DNA of 64,000 nt from Erythrobacter sp. CCH5-A1 (GTDB lineage Bacteria; Pseudomonadota; Alphaproteobacteria; Sphingomonadales; Sphingomonadaceae): contig NZ_LSKQ01000203.1 of the NCBI RefSeq assembly GCF_001557115.1, forward strand, positions 1-64,000, read 5' to 3'. This document shows, piece after piece, positions 16,873 through 24,408 of the stretch (position 1 is its first letter; each line of letters starts with the position of its first letter). Under the pieces are notes generated by a model. That model worked only from the letters and a program-made list of their open reading frames with translations, was not told the origin of the DNA and ran no database searches. A program made the position numbers and the translations under genes.

Positions 16873-17859
16873 TCAGTTGATGCGGTAGACCACCGGACAG
16901 TTGACGATGAAGCCGACCGCACGGAACTCGCCGCCGTCGAGGCTCTTGATGTAGCCGCGGTGCGCCATCTCGGCCATCTGCAGCGCGCTGGTGATGCGAT
17001 AGCGATAGCCCTTCTGGATCGCCTCGTCGGTCCATACCGCCGGGAACAGACGCCACATCGGCGAATAGTCGAGGTTGATGGTCGGGATGCCGCCTAGCAC
17101 GTTGAGCGGACCGCCTTCGCCCGACAGCGCGCTGACGAGGCCCTGGCGGTGCGGATTGTCCTTGCCGGTTGGGCCGTTGACCACCACCACGATGCGCTCC
17201 GCGCTCTCGCCGGGCGAGGCGTCCTCGAGCGCGAAGGGCATGTCCTTCATCGCAGGGGTGAAGGTCGCGTTCTCGAGGCTGGCGACGAGCGGATCGTTGG
17301 CTTCGGTCGAAAGGTACATGATCGGCTTGTCGAAGGTGAAGCCCAAGGTCATCTTGATCGTCACCGTCCCGTCGCGCGGGCAGATCGCGGCGACCTTGTC
17401 GTGGACCTTGGTGTAATCGACCTTGCCCGCGCACATCGCGTTCAATTCCGCCTCGCTCGCCTGGCTGACGACGGGGGCGTTGTAGATGATCGACTTGGCC
17501 GAGTTCTCGACATAGACCAGCGGGGTGTAGTCGGCATCGCCGACCGAGCCGGGTTGGAAGGCCTTGGGCGGGAAAGGCGCATTGGCCGGCCCCGGTGTAA
17601 CGCTGAGCGCGGGCTTGAAGTCGACGCTTCCGGCCGCGAAGGTGAAGGTGCCGTTGTTCTCGATCCGGGCGCGGCGGGTTGCCTTGCCGGTCAGCGCGAA
17701 GGCGAGCTTGGGCGAATAGGCGAGGCCCTGGAGGTCCGAGATGTTCTCGTCGGTGGAATCGGTGATGATGAACCACACCGGCGTACCGTTGGGCAGCTGA
17801 CCCCTGCGCAGCGGCAGGGTGGCGGTGCCCTTCTCAAGATCGATATGCGCCGACTTCAT
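16873..17859 (-). CDS. exported protein of unknown function, main part (frame-shifted from its signal peptide)
   Basis: The frame gives 328 residues from an ATG at 17857-17859 and runs to the TGA at 16873-16875. It starts V-A-M-K-S-A-H-I-D-L and contains P-V-W-F-I-I-T-D-S-T-D-E, D-A-D-Y-T-P-L-V-Y-V-E-N and repeated Gly/Pro loops, with two or three cysteines but no membrane helix. I do not recognise a function. The frame stays open upstream of this ATG and joins naturally, one base out of register, with the signal-peptide frame at 17856-18077. The whole is therefore most simply one exported protein of about 400 residues with a -1 shift at a run of five T. The start codon does overlap the short frame's stop (ATGA), so separate translation is possible. 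A terminator follows at 16749. Confidence 0.65.
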   Translation of the reverse strand: MKSAHIDLEKGTATLPLRRGQLPNGTPVWFIITDSTDENISDLQGLAYSPKLAFALTGKATRRARIENNGTFTFAAGSVDFKPALSVTPGPANAPFPPKAFQPGSVGDADYTPLVYVENSAKSIIYNAPVVSQASEAELNAMCAGKVDYTKVHDKVAAICPRDGTVTIKMTLGFTFDKPIMYLSTEANDPLVASLENATFTPAMKDMPFALEDASPGESAERIVVVVNGPTGKDNPHRQGLVSALSGEGGPLNVLGGIPTINLDYSPMWRLFPAVWTDEAIQKGYRYRITSALQMAEMAHRGYIKSLDGGEFRAVGFIVNCPVVYRIN

Positions 17860-18077
17860 CGCAACACCGGACCCAAAAAGGACGGATTGACCTCTGAAGG
17901 CGAAGGCTGGGCAACGATCGTCTTGAGGTCGTTGGCGATCGAGGCCGGTGCCTCGCGGACTTCGTCCAGCGGCTTGCCTTCCTTGCCGCGCACGACGACG
18001 TCGGCATGTCCGATCGACGGCAGACCCAGGGCCAGCACGGCCCCCGCCGCCATCATCGCGTTTCTGAACTTGCGCAT
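17856..18077 (-). CDS. signal-peptide-bearing N-terminal fragment of the same gene
   Basis: This is a 73-residue frame with a good ribosome site (AAGGAG, seven bases before ATG 18075-18077). A clear Sec signal peptide (M-R-K-F-R-N, a hydrophobic core, cleavage after S-I-G-H-A) is followed by about 50 mature residues that stop at a TGA overlapping the next ATG. The mature part ends ...N-P-S-F-L-G, and shifting by -1 at the T-run (A-run 17875-17879 on the plus strand) continues straight into the 328-residue frame. Possible explanations are a real indel mutation, a sequencing error in a homopolymer, or programmed slippage. On its own the fragment has no recognisable role. Confidence 0.6.
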   Translation of the reverse strand: MRKFRNAMMAAGAVLALGLPSIGHADVVVRGKEGKPLDEVREAPASIANDLKTIVAQPSPSEVNPSFLGPVLR

Positions 18078-18307
18078 CACTTGCTCCTTGTGTCCGGCAG
18101 GAACTGGCGCCTGCCGATCGCCGCAAGAGCATTGATGCGCTTTGCCTCCCGCAGCTTCTTTCGCGATGGCCCGCGTTTTTCGGTTTCTCGCTGTCATCGA
18201 AGATTGACAGGAGGGTATGTCGCAATCACGGACGGCCGGGCGCAAGATTTCGAAAGCCGCCCCAACCGGGACGGGATTAAGCCGAGTGCGAAAGGTAGCC
18301 CGCGACT

Positions 18308-18667
18308 ATGCCCTGGCTGAGGTGGATCGAGTGGTTTTCCGGGCGCCCCAGCGGACTGCTCGCGCCGAACATGGCGATCACGCTCGTCACCTTGCGGATC
18401 GCGCCGGCGGCGGGCACGGACGAGGTTACTTTCTACCGCAGCGCCGAGTATGACGCCCTGCTCGACTGGGCGAGAATGGGCCGCTTCGTCCTTGCCCTGG
18501 CAAGTACGGACCGGGACGAGCTGACATTGCTGTGCATCCAGTCGCCCGACGAAATGCGTGCCGCCATCTCGGAACTTCCTCTGGTGGCAGCGGGGCTGGC
18601 GACTGTCGACATCCGGCCGGCCATGTCTTTGAGAATGGACGATTACGACGCCGGTATTCTCCAGTAA
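18308..18667 (+). CDS. small protein of unknown function (YciI/muconolactone-isomerase-like tail)
   Basis: This 119-residue frame is preceded by a weak AAAGG site. The protein is mostly soluble, with alternating alpha/beta character. The C-terminal half, D-E-M-R-A-A-I-S-E-L-P-L-V-A-A-G-L-A-T-V-D-I-R-P, looks like the helix-strand pattern of the dimeric alpha-beta barrel fold of YciI or muconolactone-isomerase relatives, but I cannot assign a reaction. It is divergent from the frameshifted exported-protein gene across a 230-base region that holds a CTGTCA/TGACAG inverted repeat at 18191-18210. Confidence 0.55.
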   Translation: MPWLRWIEWFSGRPSGLLAPNMAITLVTLRIAPAAGTDEVTFYRSAEYDALLDWARMGRFVLALASTDRDELTLLCIQSPDEMRAAISELPLVAAGLATVDIRPAMSLRMDDYDAGILQ

Positions 18668-18842
18668 GTCTCGGAATTTCCAACAAGTGGCTAATCCATC
18701 TAACCGCGCGAGGGGAGTTTCGATATCTTGCGCTTTTCTCACTTCGGCTGCCCCGTTACCTGTCAATGTGTCACATCCAGACGTATGATTGCACTGTCTC
18801 AGGGATCGGACACTTTGCATCGATAGCGTTTGGAGCACGATC

Positions 18843-19772
18843 ATGGCGGCGGGCGGAGAACCGAGTTTTCACATCGGGACAGGCAACGAACCCGGCTTTC
18901 TCCGCCACATTCACTGGTCGGACCAGCCCGATCTCACCATCTTCGACACGGGCTCGCTGCCCGTGTTCGCGATGCGCCACCACCGCACTCTGGCGCGCGG
19001 CACGGTCGAGATCGTGGCCGATGCGCCGGAGGCCGAGGATTGGGACGCGCTGCTTGTCAATCGCAACGGATCGGGCACCTTCGGGATAGACTTCTGCGGG
19101 ACGCACAAGTCCCTGCCGCTGCACCGTGATCTGTGCGTCTTCCTGCCGGCGGGCGCCGACAGCCGCTTCCAGTTCGACGGCCAGGCCGGCTCCTTCGCGC
19201 TCTATTTCCGTCCCGGAGTGATTGCCTCGCTGCTGGAAAGCGAGGGCAAGGGCGCGGATGCCCTCGCCCCGATCGTCGGACGGCACCTGCCACGGGTCGC
19301 GCATCTCCTTGGCCTCATCGAAAGCGAGCTGCGCCGCCCAAGCCTCGGCTCAAGGCTGATGATCGACGGGCTGCTGCGCGCCATCGCCGGTCTGCTGGTC
19401 AGCAATGACGCCCTGCCCGCAGCCGAGCCGACCGAGCGGATCTATCTCTCCCCGCCCAAGCTCAAGCGGGTAATCGAATTCATCGAGGCGAACCTGCAGG
19501 AGAGCATTGGGCTCGACGATCTGGCACAAGCGGCGGGGCTTTCGGCTAACCACTTCCTGCGCGTTTTCAAACTGGCGACGGGCGAGACGCCCTACCATTT
19601 CCTGCGCGCGCGGCGGCTCGAACGGGCCCGGCAGCTGCTGGCCGACAACGCCATGCCGCTGGCCGAGCTGGCGCTAGAATGCGGCTTTGCCAACCAGGCG
19701 CATTTCACCGCCGCCTTCAGCCGCGAAGTGGGCATCTCGCCCGGCCGTTACCGCCGCGCCGTGCGCGCCTAG
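18843..19772 (+). CDS. AraC-family transcriptional regulator
   Basis: This 309-residue regulator has an N-terminal sensing half (F-L-P-A-G-A-D-S-R-F-Q-F-D near residue 100). The C-terminal AraC DNA-binding domain runs from about residue 210 (L-K-R-V-I-E-F-I-E-A-N-L-Q-E-S) with recognition helix region L-A-E-L-A-L-E-C-G-F-A-N-Q-A-H-F. I chose ATG 18843 because GGAG lies eight bases before it; an upstream ATG in frame at 18789 has no site. The motif CTGTCAATGTGTCA at 18760-18773, upstream of the start, shares its CTGTCA core with the large dyad downstream of this gene, which suggests autoregulation plus control of the next gene. Confidence 0.85.
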   Translation: MAAGGEPSFHIGTGNEPGFLRHIHWSDQPDLTIFDTGSLPVFAMRHHRTLARGTVEIVADAPEAEDWDALLVNRNGSGTFGIDFCGTHKSLPLHRDLCVFLPAGADSRFQFDGQAGSFALYFRPGVIASLLESEGKGADALAPIVGRHLPRVAHLLGLIESELRRPSLGSRLMIDGLLRAIAGLLVSNDALPAAEPTERIYLSPPKLKRVIEFIEANLQESIGLDDLAQAAGLSANHFLRVFKLATGETPYHFLRARRLERARQLLADNAMPLAELALECGFANQAHFTAAFSREVGISPGRYRRAVRA

Positions 19773-19805
19773 GCACACGAATTCCCTCTTTCTATCAGAG
19801 ATTTA

Positions 19806-19843
19806 CTGTCAGTGCTGTGTCTTCAATGACACAGCGCTGACAG
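19806..19843. promoter_or_regulatory. 38-base inverted repeat with CTGTCAG arms
   Basis: CTGTCAGTGCTGTGTC (19806-19821) and GACACAGCGCTGACAG (19828-19843) are complementary at 15 of 16 positions around a TTCAAT loop; the odd pair is G-U compatible in RNA. No T-run follows, so it may be an operator or RNA element rather than a plain terminator. It lies between the AraC gene and the outer-membrane protein gene. Confidence 0.6.
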
Positions 19844-19885
19844 CACGTTTGCACGGATTGCAAGACGGCGCGCATTCTCGAAAAA

Positions 19886-19925
19886 GCGCTCGCCTTCTGA
19901 AAAGAAGGCCCGCCTTGCCGAGCGC
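19886..19925 (+). promoter_or_regulatory. nested-hairpin leader before the outer-membrane protein gene
   Basis: GCGCTCG (19886-19892) pairs with CGAGCGC (19919-19925), enclosing GCCTTCT (19892-19898) paired with AGAAGGC (19903-19909) around GAAA; the two stems share the base at 19892. The structure ends 39 bases before the chosen start codon and would sit in the 5' untranslated region. No known riboswitch family is recognised. Confidence 0.5.
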
Positions 19926-19964
19926 ATGGATAGCTCCCCTCACCAAAGCAAGGAGCCATGTTCA

Positions 19965-20936
19965 ATGTCGCGCATCATCCCCCGTATCAACCTCTTGCTC
20001 GCCGTCGGGTCGGCCTGCGGGATGGCCTCCGCCCCGGCGCTTGCCGCAGAAAACGAGTCTGTCGAAGCCGCGCCCACCCCGCGCGCGCCGATCATGCTGA
20101 CCACCACCAGTGCCGCGGCTGCGGCCGATGCTGCCACGATGGACGCCGCAGCAGCAGCGGCGGCGGCACAGGACGACGAGGACCTGGGCGGCTGGACCCC
20201 GCTCGGCTCCGAACCCTTCGGCAAGGAGCTCTTCGGCAAGTGGGTGCCCGTCCCCAATGGCGACAGCGGGGCACCGCGCCAAGGCTGGCTCGGCACCGCG
20301 GACGGCTTCTTCACCCGCGAAGCCCACCTCGCCTACACCTATGTCGATGGCGACGGCACCGACTTCCATCAGGGTCTTGCGCGGCTGCACTACCCCTTTA
20401 CCCGCCGCCTGTGGGCCGGGCTTGAGGTGCCGTTCTATCAGGATCTCGGCGGTTCGTCGGACTTTGGTGACATCACGCTCAACACCCAGCTGATGCTGGT
20501 CGAAAAGCGCAATGTCTCCCTTAACGCCGGGATCGGCTGGCGTCTGCCCACCGGATCGTCGAGCTTCGGCAACGAAATCTTCGCCGCGCAACCGCAGCTG
20601 AACCTGTTCACCGATGTGGGCGGCGGGTTCTCGTTCCGCGGTCGGGTCGCCTATGAGTTCCCCGACAGCGGCGTGCCCGAAAGCTTCATCCTCAACGCCG
20701 CGATCGGCCAGACCGTGACCGACCACGACAAGGCCCCGATCGGCGATCTCACCTGGTATGTGGCAAGCACCTGGCGCGAGTTCAGCAACGGTCCGACGTT
20801 CGTCTCGGTGACGCCGGGTGTGCGCACCCATCTGGGCGGGAACCTGTTCCTGCTGGCAGGGATCGAGATACCGCTGGCCAACTCCTCCAGCTTCTTCAAC
20901 GAAGGCTTCACCGTTCAGCTGGTGCAGGGCTTCTAG
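19965..20936 (+). CDS. outer-membrane beta-barrel protein, MetA/phenol-degradation-like
   Basis: The 323-residue protein has a Sec signal (hydrophobic to about residue 28, ending A-L-A-A) and an Ala-rich low-complexity segment near residues 50-75. About 230 residues of alternating hydrophobic strands follow, ending in the aromatic Phe of L-V-Q-G-F, typical of an outer-membrane barrel. The strand pattern (W-A-G-L-E-V-P-F-Y, G-D-I-T-L-N-T-Q-L, G-I-G-W-R-L-P-T-G) resembles the putative MetA-pathway barrel family, of uncertain function. I chose ATG 19965, nine bases after AGGAG. It is preceded by two strong RNA-level dyads and flanked by AraC regulators on both sides. Confidence 0.7.
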   Translation: MSRIIPRINLLLAVGSACGMASAPALAAENESVEAAPTPRAPIMLTTTSAAAAADAATMDAAAAAAAAQDDEDLGGWTPLGSEPFGKELFGKWVPVPNGDSGAPRQGWLGTADGFFTREAHLAYTYVDGDGTDFHQGLARLHYPFTRRLWAGLEVPFYQDLGGSSDFGDITLNTQLMLVEKRNVSLNAGIGWRLPTGSSSFGNEIFAAQPQLNLFTDVGGGFSFRGRVAYEFPDSGVPESFILNAAIGQTVTDHDKAPIGDLTWYVASTWREFSNGPTFVSVTPGVRTHLGGNLFLLAGIEIPLANSSSFFNEGFTVQLVQGF

Positions 20937-20957
20937 GCCTGCCTCACCCGATTTCCC

Positions 20958-21860
20958 TCAGCGCATGATCTTGCGATAGGCGCTGGGGGAAATCCCCGTC
21001 AGCTGGCGGAAGCGGCTGGCAAATTGCGGATGCGAGGCGAAGCCCGCCGCATCGCCGACCGCGTTGACAGGCAGGCGCGCCTCGTCAAGCAGCCGGCACG
21101 CCAGCGCGATCCGCGCGCGCAGGATATAGGCATAGGGCGGAAGGCCCGTCGCCGCGCGGAAACCCCGGGCGAAGTGGAAGCGGCTGTATCCGGCCAGCCC
21201 CGCCAGGTCATCGAGCGCGATCGGCTCGCGCAGATTGGCGCCGATGTAATCGCGGACCCGCACCACGCTGGCGGGCGAGATGATGATCTTGTTGTCCTTC
21301 GCCGAGCTGGCGGACTGGCGTTCGAACAAGCGGTGCAGCGCTGCTTCGAGCTGGCATTCCTGCTCCATCAGCGCCAGATCGTCGCTTTCCGAGGCGCGCA
21401 CCAGCGCTGTCAGCAGGCGGCTCAGGAGCGGGTCGAACTCGCCGAAAGTCTCGTGGAGCTGGACCTTGCCGGGATCGCATTCGAACTGCTCAGCAATAGT
21501 CTGCGCGTAGAAGCCGGGTTCGAGATAGATGTGCCCGAAAGCGATCGGCCCTTCGGTCAGCCAGCTGTAGGAACTGCCCGCCTCTATGGCCGAGAGCGCC
21601 CTGTCCTGGGTCTCGCGCACCAGCGTTTCGGTGCGACGGCGACGGGTGATGCGCTTGGGCCCGCCCATATGGACGACGAGGTAGTGGTGATCGAGCGGCG
21701 GCTGCACCATGCGTCGCGCGCTCTTCTCCCAGCGCTGGACGATCGCGCCGCGGATCTGCCGGGGCGCGCTCGAAATGCTGCGCGAAGGCGTCGCCCAGTC
21801 GCGCCAGGCGAGCGGGTGCAAGATGCCCGGTTGGGCAAGAGGGGGATCGACGTGGACCAT
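20958..21860 (-). CDS. AraC-family transcriptional regulator
   Basis: This 300-residue regulator has an N-terminal sensing region with a very basic R-R-R-R segment near residue 77. Its C-terminal AraC double helix-turn-helix starts near residue 200 (V-V-R-V-R-D-Y-I-G-A-N-L-R-E-P) and ends S-P-S-A-Y-R-K-I-M-R. It is convergent with the outer-membrane protein gene (21-base gap) and divergent from the DUF427 gene. Its sensing half differs from the two other AraC proteins nearby, so the ligand is probably different. Confidence 0.85.
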   Translation of the reverse strand: MVHVDPPLAQPGILHPLAWRDWATPSRSISSAPRQIRGAIVQRWEKSARRMVQPPLDHHYLVVHMGGPKRITRRRRTETLVRETQDRALSAIEAGSSYSWLTEGPIAFGHIYLEPGFYAQTIAEQFECDPGKVQLHETFGEFDPLLSRLLTALVRASESDDLALMEQECQLEAALHRLFERQSASSAKDNKIIISPASVVRVRDYIGANLREPIALDDLAGLAGYSRFHFARGFRAATGLPPYAYILRARIALACRLLDEARLPVNAVGDAAGFASHPQFASRFRQLTGISPSAYRKIMR

Positions 21861-22033
21861 GCCGCCCGAGGTTAGACAGGATGGCGGGCCGCTTGTCCAT
21901 CGGCGGTTGTGCTTTGCAGCAATCGCGGTTTGTCTGAAATCCGCGCGACCGCGCAGTTTTCCCCCATTGAGATGCAGAACCTGCTATGCTCGGCGCGACG
22001 CCCCCGGGCGGGCAAAGGCAGGAGCTGCACGGC

Positions 22034-22315
22034 ATGGTCAAGGCGAAATGGAACGGCGCGGTCATCGCCGAGAGTGACGAGACCGTGGTGGTCGAAGGCA
22101 ACCACTATTTCCCGCGCGGACACGTCAATACCGCCTACCTTGCGCCCAGCAGCACGCAAACGCGCTGCCCGTGGAAGGGCACGGCTTCCTACCATTCGCT
22201 GGTGGTGGATGGCAAAACCAACCCCGATGCGGCCTGGTACTACCCCGAACCGCTCCCCGCCGCAGCCGAGATCAGGGACCGGATCGCCTTCTGGAAGGGT
22301 GTCGAGGTCGGTTAG
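22034..22315 (+). CDS. DUF427 family protein
   Basis: This 93-residue protein covers the full DUF427 domain: V-K-A-K-W-N-G-A-V-I-A-E-S, then the V-V-E-G-N-H-Y-F-P segment, T-R-C-P-W-K-G-T-A-S-Y-H near residue 53, and the closing A-A-W-Y-Y-P-E-P. Domain members are small soluble beta-rich proteins of unknown function, often with the conserved C-P-W-K-G-x-A-x-Y motif. I chose ATG 22034, nine bases after AGGAG, over an in-frame ATG 16 codons upstream. It is divergent from an AraC gene and convergent with the sulfatase gene, whose stop lies ten bases away. Confidence 0.85.
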   Translation: MVKAKWNGAVIAESDETVVVEGNHYFPRGHVNTAYLAPSSTQTRCPWKGTASYHSLVVDGKTNPDAAWYYPEPLPAAAEIRDRIAFWKGVEVG

Positions 22316-22324
22316 CACCCCGGC

Positions 22325-23998
22325 CTAGTTCGGCCAGTAGATGAATTCATCGCCCTTGCGGTAAGGCTCGGCCAGCGTCTTGTCGATCGAGACCGGCGTC
22401 TCGAAGGTGCTGGCATAGAGCGGCGGCTTACGGCCGCGCTCGTGTGCAGCAAGCACGGCCAAGAGCCGCTTGCGGACTGCGGGCTCCCTATCGGCGAGGT
22501 TGACCTTCTCGGTCGGATCGGCAGCGAGGTTGTAGAGCCAAACCTTGCCCTGCTTGCCATTCACTTGCAGCTTCCAATCACCCGTGCGCACGGCCTTGTA
22601 ATAGCCGCTGGACCAGAACAGCGGGGCCTGCGGGTCGAGCGCGGGGCCATTGCCGGTCAGCGCGGCAAGCAGGTTGCGCCCGTCGATCATCACGTCCCCC
22701 GGTAGCGACGCGCCCGCGACCGCGGCGAAGGTCGGCATCAGATCGACCTGGCCGACGGGGAGCGCAATCCGCGATCCGGCCGCGACCTGCGCCGGCCAGC
22801 GTGCCAGCAGCGGCACGCGGATACCGCCCTCGAAGAAGCTCCCCTTGCCGCCGCGGAACGGCGCATTGAGGCCTTGCAGGCCGACATAGCCGGGCGCGCC
22901 GTTGTCGGAGGAGATCACCACCAAAGTGTTCTCGGCCAGCCCCTGTTCCTCGAGCTTCGCCATGATCCGCCCCACGCTGCGATCCAGCGCGCGGATCATC
23001 GCCGCATAGACCCTGAGGCGCTCCGGACCGCCGATATCGCCCACCGCCTCGTAATCCGCTCGCGTGGCCTGGAGCGGCGAATGCACCCCCCATTGGGCCA
23101 GATAGAGGAAGAAAGGCCGGTTGCGGTTCGCCTCGATCACCTTGAGGCTCTCGTCGGTCCAGTAATCGGCGAGATAACCGCCCGGCGCGAACTTTTCGCC
23201 GCCATTGTAGCTGGTGGCGTAATGCGCCGAGGCCCACAGGAAGCGGTCGATCGGATCGAAATCGACATGGGCGTTGACGACGTTGGGATCGTCCTCGGGC
23301 AGATGCAGCAGCCCGTCCATGTTGAGGCTCTCGTCGAACCCTTGCGCCTTGGGAAGGAACTTGGGCGCATTGCCGAGGTGCCACTTGCCGATATGCACCG
23401 TGTGATAGCCGCGCGTCTTGAGCACCTCGGCGACGGTCACTTCCTCGGGCGGCAGGCCCTGCTCCTCGAAGGGCGGGGCGCTGGCCTCGGCCTCATCGTT
23501 GGTGAGGATCGGCGGGCGGTCCGGGTGCATCTGGTTCCAGACCATCGGCACGATCCGCGGGAAGCCCGCGGGCGTCGGCGTGAACTCGAACCCGGTGCGG
23601 GTCGCATAGCGCCCGGTCATCAGCTGCGCGCGGCTGGGCGAGCAGGTGGCATTGCCCGCATAGGCCTGGGTGAAGATCGCGCCCTCGGCGGCGAGCTTGT
23701 CGATATTGGGGGTCTTGACCTTGCCGCCCGCCACCCCGCCGCCGAAGGTCGAGAGGTCGTTCATCCCCAGATCGTCGAACAGGATGAAGACGATGTTGGG
23801 CGGGCGCTCGGACGGCCTCTGCGCCGCCTGCGCTGGCCCCTGCTGCCACGGCACGGGGCGGTTGGGCGCGACCGGCTGCGAACTGCTGCGCCAGCGCACG
23901 AGCGCGAGCGCGATGTCGGTGCGGAACATCCAAGCGCCGCCCGCCGCCAGTGCCAGCCCGCCGAGCGTGCCCAGCAGCGCCTTGTGCCAGCGTTTCAT
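22325..23998 (-). CDS. membrane-anchored arylsulfatase-type sulfatase
   Basis: This 557-residue type I sulfatase has an N-terminal hydrophobic anchor at residues 7-27. Metal-binding D75-D76 lies in F-I-L-F-D-D-L-G-M-N. The sulfatase signature C119-S-P-S-R-A-Q-L-M-T-G-R-Y provides the cysteine that is converted to formylglycine. H-I-G-K-W-H-L-G, S-D-N-G-A-P-G and G-G-K-G-S-F-F-E-G-G-I-R-V-P complete the active site. It hydrolyses a sulfate ester in the periplasm; the natural substrate is unknown. Its start overlaps the DUF1330 stop by four bases, and a formylglycine-generating enzyme is encoded in the same gene series, so activation is likely by the linked enzyme. Confidence 0.92.
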   Translation of the reverse strand: MKRWHKALLGTLGGLALAAGGAWMFRTDIALALVRWRSSSQPVAPNRPVPWQQGPAQAAQRPSERPPNIVFILFDDLGMNDLSTFGGGVAGGKVKTPNIDKLAAEGAIFTQAYAGNATCSPSRAQLMTGRYATRTGFEFTPTPAGFPRIVPMVWNQMHPDRPPILTNDEAEASAPPFEEQGLPPEEVTVAEVLKTRGYHTVHIGKWHLGNAPKFLPKAQGFDESLNMDGLLHLPEDDPNVVNAHVDFDPIDRFLWASAHYATSYNGGEKFAPGGYLADYWTDESLKVIEANRNRPFFLYLAQWGVHSPLQATRADYEAVGDIGGPERLRVYAAMIRALDRSVGRIMAKLEEQGLAENTLVVISSDNGAPGYVGLQGLNAPFRGGKGSFFEGGIRVPLLARWPAQVAAGSRIALPVGQVDLMPTFAAVAGASLPGDVMIDGRNLLAALTGNGPALDPQAPLFWSSGYYKAVRTGDWKLQVNGKQGKVWLYNLAADPTEKVNLADREPAVRKRLLAVLAAHERGRKPPLYASTFETPVSIDKTLAEPYRKGDEFIYWPN

Positions 23999-24408
23999 CC
24001 GAGGCTCGCCCGCGTGCAGATATTGAGCTGGCCCGCCAGCCCCGCCTCGCGGTGCTTGGTGATCGCCTGGTATTCGGGCGATTGCACCATCGCCATCATC
24101 GCCTTGCGCGACGGATATTCGGCGATCGCCACCATGTCCCACAGCTCCTCGACCTCGCCGAGCAGGAGCCCCGTCACCGCCCCGCTGAAGCACACCTTGC
24201 CGCCGACCGCGGCAAGGCAGGCCTGCACGCCGGCAGCATAGCGGGCATAGGCCTCGCGCCCCGACAGTTCGGGCTCCGAGCCGTCGGCATAGGTCGCCTT
24301 GTCCTTGAACTTGAGGAGGTTGACCATGCACATCGGCGCACCGTCATCGGCGGCGAAGAAGGCCATCGCCTGTTCGGGCTTGGGGTGCTGCGCATTGGTG
24401 ACGATCAT
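23995..24408 (-). CDS. DUF1330 family protein
   Basis: This 137-residue protein of the DUF1330 dimeric alpha-beta barrel family contains M-C-M-V-N-L-L-K-F-K-D near residue 26, G-R-E-A-Y-A-R-Y, and the later V-A-I-A-E-Y-P-S-R-K-A-M-M-A-M. The fold is shared with small monooxygenases and isomerases but the reaction is unknown. Start and stop both overlap neighbouring genes by four bases (dehalogenase upstream, sulfatase downstream), so all three are translated together and probably act in one pathway. Confidence 0.85.
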   Translation of the reverse strand: MIVTNAQHPKPEQAMAFFAADDGAPMCMVNLLKFKDKATYADGSEPELSGREAYARYAAGVQACLAAVGGKVCFSGAVTGLLLGEVEELWDMVAIAEYPSRKAMMAMVQSPEYQAITKHREAGLAGQLNICTRASLG

